This document shows, piece by piece, positions 6,486 through 9,819 of a DNA stretch of 9,819 bases (positions are counted from its first letter, which is position 1; each line of letters starts with the position of its first letter). Location of the stretch: NCBI GenBank assembly GCA_047618565.1, contig JBLHKW010000176.1, positions 1 through 9,819 of the forward strand, read 5' to 3'. Made by a program: the position numbers and the translations under genes. The stretch is from JBLHKW01 sp047618565. Its GTDB lineage: Bacteria > Planctomycetota > UBA1135 > GCA-002686595. The notes beneath the pieces were generated by a model, which was not told the origin of the DNA, did no database searches, and saw only the letters and a list, made by a program, of their open reading frames with translations.

Positions 6486-7444
6486 CTCCCGGGCTCGACC
6501 CGTGGGGCAGAGAGGGCCGGCGTGACCACCCGGCTCGTGGCGCTGCCCTGTGCCCGTTCGAGCTGCTCGGCCATGGCGCTCGCGATCGCCGCGCAGTCCG
6601 TCTTTGCGGCCAGGGCGATGAGTCCGGAACCGCTGCCGCTTATGGTCGCGAGCCACGCACCGCCTTGGCGGGCGGCCTGTAGCGCTTCGGCCGCCCCCGG
6701 TATCAATGGCAGCCGGTAGTTCACGTGCAGGCGGTCCTCAGCGCCCAGGGTCAGCAGCTCGGGATCACCGCGGCGCATGCCTTCGAGCAACGCTGCGACG
6801 CGGCGCGGGTTCTCGACGGCATCGACGAACGACACGTGTTCGGGCAGCGCACGGCGACCCTCTTCGGTGTGCAGTGGGCGCTCGGGCCACGCGATCGCGA
6901 AGCCGATGGATGGGTGGATCGTCTGGCGTATCACTCTCCATGCCATTTCGCCGGGCGCCGTCTCGCCGGAGGGCTTCGGAACGGCGAGCGTGCATCCACC
7001 GAGCAACGATGCGGTGCTGTTGTCCGGATGACCTTCGAGCAGCGCTCCCTGCGAGACGACCTCTTCGATCGCAGGCTCGCTGCGTGCGAGTGCGTGTCCG
7101 AGCAACAGTCCGGCGATGGTCGCGGCGCCACTACTTCCGAAGCCACGTCCGGTAGGAATTTCGGAACGCACGGTCATGCGCAGTGCGAGCGGCGCGTGAC
7201 CCGCATGTCGAAGCGCGTGGTCGATCGCGCGTGTCATGCGATTGTCTACGCCGATGGGCCAGCTGGCCGCTGCGCCGTCGAGCGCAACGAACTCGTGCTG
7301 CCCTTCCGATGCGGTACCGAGTACCGTCACATCGAGCGGCAGATCGAGCGCCAGTCCGAGGAAATCGAAGCCGGGTCCGAGGTTCGACGTGGACGCGGGA
7401 ACCCGGACGGTGATCGGGGCGGGGAGCGGGGGGGAATCCTTCAT
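6473..7444 (-). CDS. thrB: Homoserine kinase (GHMP kinase family)
   Basis: A 323-residue cytoplasmic protein, the usual ThrB length. It phosphorylates L-homoserine with ATP to O-phosphohomoserine, the step before threonine synthase. The three GHMP motifs are present: RVPASTSNLGPGFDFLGLAL near the N-terminus (14-33), the glycine-rich ATP loop EIPTGRGFGSSGAATIAG (95-112), and a C-terminal ISGSGSG loop (268-274). ThrB-typical segments also occur: EGHPDNSTASLLGG, a P..PLHTEEGRRALP segment and RLPLIPGAAEAL. The last Gly-rich loop usually reads SGSGPT, so SGSGSG is a mild variant. The ATG at 7444 is chosen because the first GHMP strand begins ten residues later. No Shine-Dalgarno is seen; a CAAAAT hexamer (7456-7461, minus strand) lies 11 bases upstream and could be a -10 box. 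The gene stands alone, without thrC, hom or lysC nearby. Its TAG stop lies inside the end of the convergent enzyme I gene (13-base overlap). Confidence 0.92.
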   Translation of the reverse strand: MKDSPPLPAPITVRVPASTSNLGPGFDFLGLALDLPLDVTVLGTASEGQHEFVALDGAAASWPIGVDNRMTRAIDHALRHAGHAPLALRMTVRSEIPTGRGFGSSGAATIAGLLLGHALARSEPAIEEVVSQGALLEGHPDNSTASLLGGCTLAVPKPSGETAPGEMAWRVIRQTIHPSIGFAIAWPERPLHTEEGRRALPEHVSFVDAVENPRRVAALLEGMRRGDPELLTLGAEDRLHVNYRLPLIPGAAEALQAARQGGAWLATISGSGSGLIALAAKTDCAAIASAMAEQLERAQGSATSRVVTPALSAPRVEPGSQLP

Positions 7445-7547
7445 CGTGGTGTGGCATTTTGATCGCCGCCGAGCGCCCCGGTCGAGCCTTCTTCGCGGCG
7501 GGGTGAATCTTCGCGGGCCCCGGTGGCTCGCATCAGCCCTCTGGATA

Positions 7548-7686
7548 GTGCTTGTATGGGGCTCCAACGCTAGATAGGGTACAAGCGCGGACCTGGAAAG
7601 AGGGGCTCTGGCCGACTTCGAGCATGGCTCGCGTGCTCGAAGTGCTATGGGGAAACCCGCTGGCCCATTCTCGGGACGCCGCCCGG
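7548..7686 (+). promoter_or_regulatory. Hairpin-rich intergenic region; candidate promoter and structured leader of the HisC-like gene
   Basis: This is the core of the 282-base gap between thrB (-) and the HisC-like gene (+). A possible sigma70 promoter is TTGTAT (7552-7557), a 17-base spacer, and TAGGGT (7575-7580), three of six matches in each box. It lies inside an inverted repeat, GTGCTTGTA (7548-7556) with TACAAGCGC (7580-7588), which pairs at 9 positions including one G-T. Downstream follow AGAG/CTCT (7599-7609), a perfect 10-bp stem (7615-7643), ATGGG/CCCAT (7647-7668) and CGGG/CCCG (7672-7685). Such a run of consecutive hairpins could be a structured 5' leader or a small RNA. I do not recognise a known riboswitch, 6S, SRP, RNase P or tRNA pattern. 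The left part of the gap (7445-7547) holds only a direct repeat CTTCGCGG (7491-7498, 7509-7516). Confidence 0.4.
7615..7643. repeat. Perfect 10-bp inverted repeat, 9-base loop
   Basis: ACTTCGAGCA (7615-7624) and TGCTCGAAGT (7634-7643) are exact reverse complements around the loop TGGCTCGCG. It is the longest perfect inverted repeat I found between genes in the window. It lies 83 bases before the HisC-like ATG. No T-run follows on either strand, so it does not read as an intrinsic terminator. It could be an operator or an RNA hairpin. Confidence 0.65.
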
Positions 7687-7694
7687 ATCTCACT

Positions 7695-7710
7695 CCAACG
7701 AGCCAACGAG
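7695..7710 (+). repeat. Tandem 8-bp direct repeat just before the ribosome binding site
   Basis: CCAACGAG occurs twice head to tail immediately upstream of the Shine-Dalgarno of the HisC-like gene. A related copy, CTCCAACG, occurs at 7562-7569 inside the candidate promoter spacer and again at 7693-7700 overlapping the first repeat. Repeated short motifs in a leader may be protein-binding sites, or may be chance. Confidence 0.4.
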
Positions 7711-7714
7711 ACGC

Positions 7715-7719
7715 GGAGG
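7715..7719 (+). promoter_or_regulatory. Strong Shine-Dalgarno of the HisC-like gene
   Basis: GGAGG lies 7 bases before the ATG at 7727. It is the only full consensus ribosome binding site I see in front of a gene in this window, and it fixes the start of the small protein. Confidence 0.75.
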
Positions 7720-7726
7720 AAGCAAC

Positions 7727-8005
7727 ATGGACCTCGAATCACCTAGACCCAACACTCCCCAGGAGAAGGATCGCTTCTCCTCGAGATTGGCCTCGATCCC
7801 TGGGGTCCACCCCCTGCCGTCCATCGGCGACTGGATCCTGCTCCAGGTGGCCAGGCCGAGCGACCTCGCTCGCAAGGTAAACCGCAGACTGACCCCCGGA
7901 AAAATGACCGTCCCGCGCGGGATGGCGGGCGCCGTCCGTATCCATGTCGGCGAGCCCAAGGACAACGAGACCCTCCTGCGCACCCTGCGCGATCTGGTCG
8001 CGTAG
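7727..8005 (+). CDS. Small protein resembling the C-terminal domain of HisC-type aminotransferases
   Basis: A 92-residue protein with a strong ribosome binding site. From residue 17 to the end it reads like the small domain of histidinol-phosphate aminotransferase and related fold-type I PLP enzymes: SRLASIPGVHPLPS (19-32), a hydrophobic strand DWILLQV (35-41), a helix SDLARKVNRRL, then MAGAVRIHVGEPKDN (66-80) and the final helix LLRTLRDLVA. E. coli HisC has GCLRITVGTREES followed by a similar helix; the Arg there binds the substrate carboxylate and corresponds to Arg71. The large domain with the PLP lysine is absent, and no in-frame remnant of it can be read upstream. It cannot be an aminotransferase alone. 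It may be a truncated paralogue taken up for a new use, such as a regulator or subunit of HisC. Good coding appearance and a dedicated leader argue for a real gene. The domain relationship is recognised by eye and not tested. Confidence 0.62.
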   Translation: MDLESPRPNTPQEKDRFSSRLASIPGVHPLPSIGDWILLQVARPSDLARKVNRRLTPGKMTVPRGMAGAVRIHVGEPKDNETLLRTLRDLVA

Positions 8006-8069
8006 CAGGCCGGTTCAGGGGAGACGGGAAGCACGCCTCCCGCGGTCGATCCCTGGTAGGCTTGCGGCC

Positions 8070-9521
8070 ATGCGACGACACGTCTTGCCGCTTCTGGCCA
8101 TCCTGTTAATAGGGTGGGAGTTCGGTGCTGCCGCCAGCTCCGACGGGGACCCGTTACCCACCTTCGATCCGAAGCTGACCCGCGTGGAGCTGGAGCACCA
8201 CGTTCGCTACCTGGCTTCCGATGAGCTGCGCGGTCGCGAGGCGGGAACACCCGACGCGGTGCGCGCCGCACGCTACCTGGCACGCGTGCTCGAACGCGCC
8301 GGCCTCGAGCCGGCCGGAACGAACGGGAGCTTTCTACAGGAAGTGCCCCTGGTGCGCGTCGTGCACGAACGCGAACCGACCCTGACTCTCGAGACCTGGG
8401 CCGGCACCCGCATCGAGGGACGCTTCGGGATCGACTTCGACGTCTCACCCCGGGCAGAACCCAAGGTCGCACCGGTCCTGGAGCTGCTCGTGGTCCGCAG
8501 TCTCGAAGAATTGCCCGAATCCCCGCGCGCGGATCGGGCCCTTTGGCTGGACGGCTCGCGTTCGGAGCGGCGCGCATGGCTCGGTGAGCGAGGCATGGGC
8601 GAGGGCCAGGGTTGGGGCCTCTGCGTGGCGCGCGGATTCTCGCGCGAGCGCAACGGTCGGCGGCCACCCGCGCCCCAGCTCACGCGCGAGCGGGTCGACC
8701 CGGACCCGGCGGACATCCTGCGCCTGCACGGCGCACTGCGCACCTTGCTCGAGGACGGAGAGATCAAGAGCCTCGAGCTCGTCTATGGCGCCCGCGTCGA
8801 GCGCGTCCTGGACTTCAATGTGGTCGGTCGCATCGCGGGTCAGGACCCCGATGGCGAGGGCGAGGCGATCGTCATCAGCGCCCATTACGACCACATCGGG
8901 CTGGATGCGGAGCACGCGCCGGCCAGCGATGGCGACGAGGAGGCGGATCTGATCTTCAACGGTGCCGATGACGATGCGTCGGGCACCGCGGCGGTGCTCG
9001 AGCTGGCCGAGGCCCTGGCTGACGGGCCCAGGCCGACCCGGACGCTGATCTTCTTGCTGGCTGCGGGTGAGGAGAAGGGCCTGCTGGGCACGTACCACTA
9101 CGTCGAGCACCCGTCCTTTCCGCTCGAGCGCACCGTGGCCAACCTCAACCTGGAGATGCTCGGGCGTCCCGATGAGCTGGCCGGGGGCGCGGGTCAGCTC
9201 TGGCTGACCGGATTCGAGCGCACGACGCTGGGGGCGGCTTTCCAGGAGCGCTCCCTGGCGATCGTCCCGGACCAGCGGCCCGACCAGAACTTCTTCATGC
9301 GCTCCGACAACATCGCCTTCGTGAGACAGGGCATCGTCGGGCAGACCCTGTCGTCCTACAACCTGCACAAGGACTACCACGCGGTGACCGACGAGGCCGA
9401 CAGGATCGACTTCGAGCATCTGTTCAGCTGCACCAAGACGTCGCTGGCTGCCGCTCTGCTCCTCGCCGATGGCAGCGTGACGCCCGAGTGGCTGCCCGGC
9501 GGCAAGCCACAGACGCGCTGA
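8070..9521 (+). CDS. Secreted M28-family zinc aminopeptidase
   Basis: A 483-residue exported peptidase. Residues 1 to about 22 form a signal peptide (MRRH, a hydrophobic core, then GAAAS). The N-terminal block LEHHVRYLASDELRGREAGT is typical of M28 enzymes. Residues about 95-240 form an insert where many family members carry a PA domain; I cannot confirm one. The catalytic domain has the co-catalytic dizinc ligands in order: AHYDHIG (His272), NGADDDASGTAA (Asp300/301), GEEKGLLGT (Glu334 general base, Glu335 ligand), NLNLEMLG (Glu362, where Asp is common) and HKDYHAVTDEADRID (His437). It probably removes N-terminal residues from peptides outside the cytoplasm. The reading frame extends upstream, but the ATG at 8070 opens the signal peptide. 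A TAGGCT hexamer (8057-8062) ends 7 bases before the ATG and might be a -10 box of a nearly leaderless transcript. The gap to the preceding gene is 64 bases, so co-transcription is also possible. Confidence 0.9.
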   Translation: MRRHVLPLLAILLIGWEFGAAASSDGDPLPTFDPKLTRVELEHHVRYLASDELRGREAGTPDAVRAARYLARVLERAGLEPAGTNGSFLQEVPLVRVVHEREPTLTLETWAGTRIEGRFGIDFDVSPRAEPKVAPVLELLVVRSLEELPESPRADRALWLDGSRSERRAWLGERGMGEGQGWGLCVARGFSRERNGRRPPAPQLTRERVDPDPADILRLHGALRTLLEDGEIKSLELVYGARVERVLDFNVVGRIAGQDPDGEGEAIVISAHYDHIGLDAEHAPASDGDEEADLIFNGADDDASGTAAVLELAEALADGPRPTRTLIFLLAAGEEKGLLGTYHYVEHPSFPLERTVANLNLEMLGRPDELAGGAGQLWLTGFERTTLGAAFQERSLAIVPDQRPDQNFFMRSDNIAFVRQGIVGQTLSSYNLHKDYHAVTDEADRIDFEHLFSCTKTSLAAALLLADGSVTPEWLPGGKPQTR

Positions 9522-9525
9522 TTCT

Positions 9526-9561
9526 CGGGCCCTGGCGCGAATTTGTCGCGGCCTTGGCCCG
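9526..9561 (+). terminator. Terminator-like hairpin after the M28 gene
   Basis: CGGGCC (9526-9531) pairs with GGCCCG (9556-9561), and inside it CGCGA (9536-9540) pairs with TCGCG (9546-9550) around the loop ATTTG, with a short GG/CC stack and small mismatches between. The hairpin starts 4 bases after the M28 stop. Only a weakly T-rich stretch (TGTGTTCCT) follows, so termination may be inefficient or the hairpin may protect the mRNA end. Downstream to 9631 I see only a possible -10 hexamer TAGGAT (9584-9589). Confidence 0.55.
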
Positions 9562-9631
9562 TGTGTTCCTGAATGATCCCGGCTAGGATTCCGCCAGGAC
9601 ACAACCCCTGCCCATCTCTCCAAGTACACCC

Positions 9632-9819
9632 ATGCCGACCAGCACCAAGACACGCCGCACCACGGGCCAGAAGCAGTCCACCGCGGCACCCTCCAAGAAG
9701 GGTCGCAAGAAGGACCGTCGCCTGAACGCCAAGAACGCAGACCGCTACGATCTCTACCAGCGCTCCGTCAACTCACCCGAGACGGACGTCGAGTTCCTGC
9801 GCGAGACCTACGTCACCCT
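9632..9819 (+). CDS. Probable class I SAM-dependent methyltransferase, N-terminus only (cut by window edge)
   Basis: Sixty-two codons are visible and the frame stays open to the edge. Residues 1-36 are strongly basic (12 Lys/Arg against 1 Asp) and probably disordered. From residue 37 the sequence reads DRYDLYQRSV, then PETDVEFLRETYVT. I recall this kind of opening (a DRxxLYxRSVQ motif, then E.DFI...Y) from a family of bacterial class I SAM-dependent methyltransferases, in which the nucleotide-binding core follows directly. That core is outside the window, so the assignment rests on a short stretch. The basic tail might contact nucleic acid or ribosomes. The ATG is the first in-frame Met; no Shine-Dalgarno is seen. 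The gap to the M28 gene holds the terminator-like hairpin, so it is likely transcribed separately. Confidence 0.55.
   Translation, partial: MPTSTKTRRTTGQKQSTAAPSKKGRKKDRRLNAKNADRYDLYQRSVNSPETDVEFLRETYVT

Noticed and set aside
7491..7516. Direct repeat CTTCGCGG as part of a repeat array or CRISPR
   Set aside because: Only two 8-base copies with no regular spacing beyond that; no array, no cas genes.
7587..7726. Known riboswitch, T-box, 6S, SRP, RNase P or tRNA in the hairpin-rich leader
   Set aside because: I looked for their conserved cores and found none; only unnamed stem-loops can be supported.
7944..8069. Upstream extension of the M28 gene by 42 codons
   Set aside because: It overlaps the end of the HisC-like gene and would place the clear signal peptide in the interior of the protein.
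7690..8667. 325-residue minus-strand open frame across the HisC-like and M28 genes
   Set aside because: Arg/Pro/Gly-rich, low-complexity translation typical of a non-coding frame, and it covers two better-supported genes.
8445..9689. 414-residue minus-strand open frame opposite the M28 gene
   Set aside because: Antisense shadow of a well-supported peptidase; no recognisable motif.

Overview
This 9.8 kb window is gene-dense, high-GC bacterial chromosome. It holds eight confident protein genes: six complete, one cut at the left edge (BtpA-like) and one complete but unusual (a stand-alone aminotransferase C-terminal domain). A further partial gene runs off the right edge. I see no tRNA, rRNA, CRISPR array, insertion sequence, integrase or phage gene. 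Few genes have a Shine-Dalgarno, several have secretion signals, and the gene content is mostly housekeeping plus exported peptidase-like proteins. This would fit Planctomycetota or another deep-branching high-GC phylum, but that is an inference; no taxonomic marker is present.

Layout, left to right. (1) The C-terminal end of a BtpA-family TIM-barrel protein (+). (2) Convergent with it, a two-gene minus-strand operon of M16 (insulinase/pitrilysin-fold) proteins, joined by an ATGA stop/start overlap; both have a broken HxxEH zinc motif. (3) A roughly 100-base divergent promoter region with a perfect hairpin. (4) A MoaB/MogA molybdenum-cofactor gene (+). (5) A homologue of PTS enzyme I (+) that keeps the phospho-histidine but has lost several PEP-site residues. 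(6) Homoserine kinase thrB (-), whose 3' end overlaps the enzyme I gene. (7) A 282-base divergent intergenic region rich in inverted repeats. (8) A 92-residue protein (+) resembling only the C-terminal domain of histidinol-phosphate aminotransferase, with the one strong ribosome binding site in the window. (9) A secreted M28 zinc aminopeptidase (+), followed by a terminator-like hairpin. (10) The start of a probable SAM-dependent methyltransferase (+) with a very basic N-terminal tail.

The genes do not form one pathway. The recurring theme is domains that keep their fold but have lost catalytic residues: two M16 proteins without a zinc site, an enzyme I with a degraded PEP site, and an aminotransferase small domain without its PLP domain. 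The best leads for something undescribed are the enzyme I pseudoenzyme, the doubly degenerate M16 pair, and the stand-alone HisC-like domain with its hairpin-rich leader.
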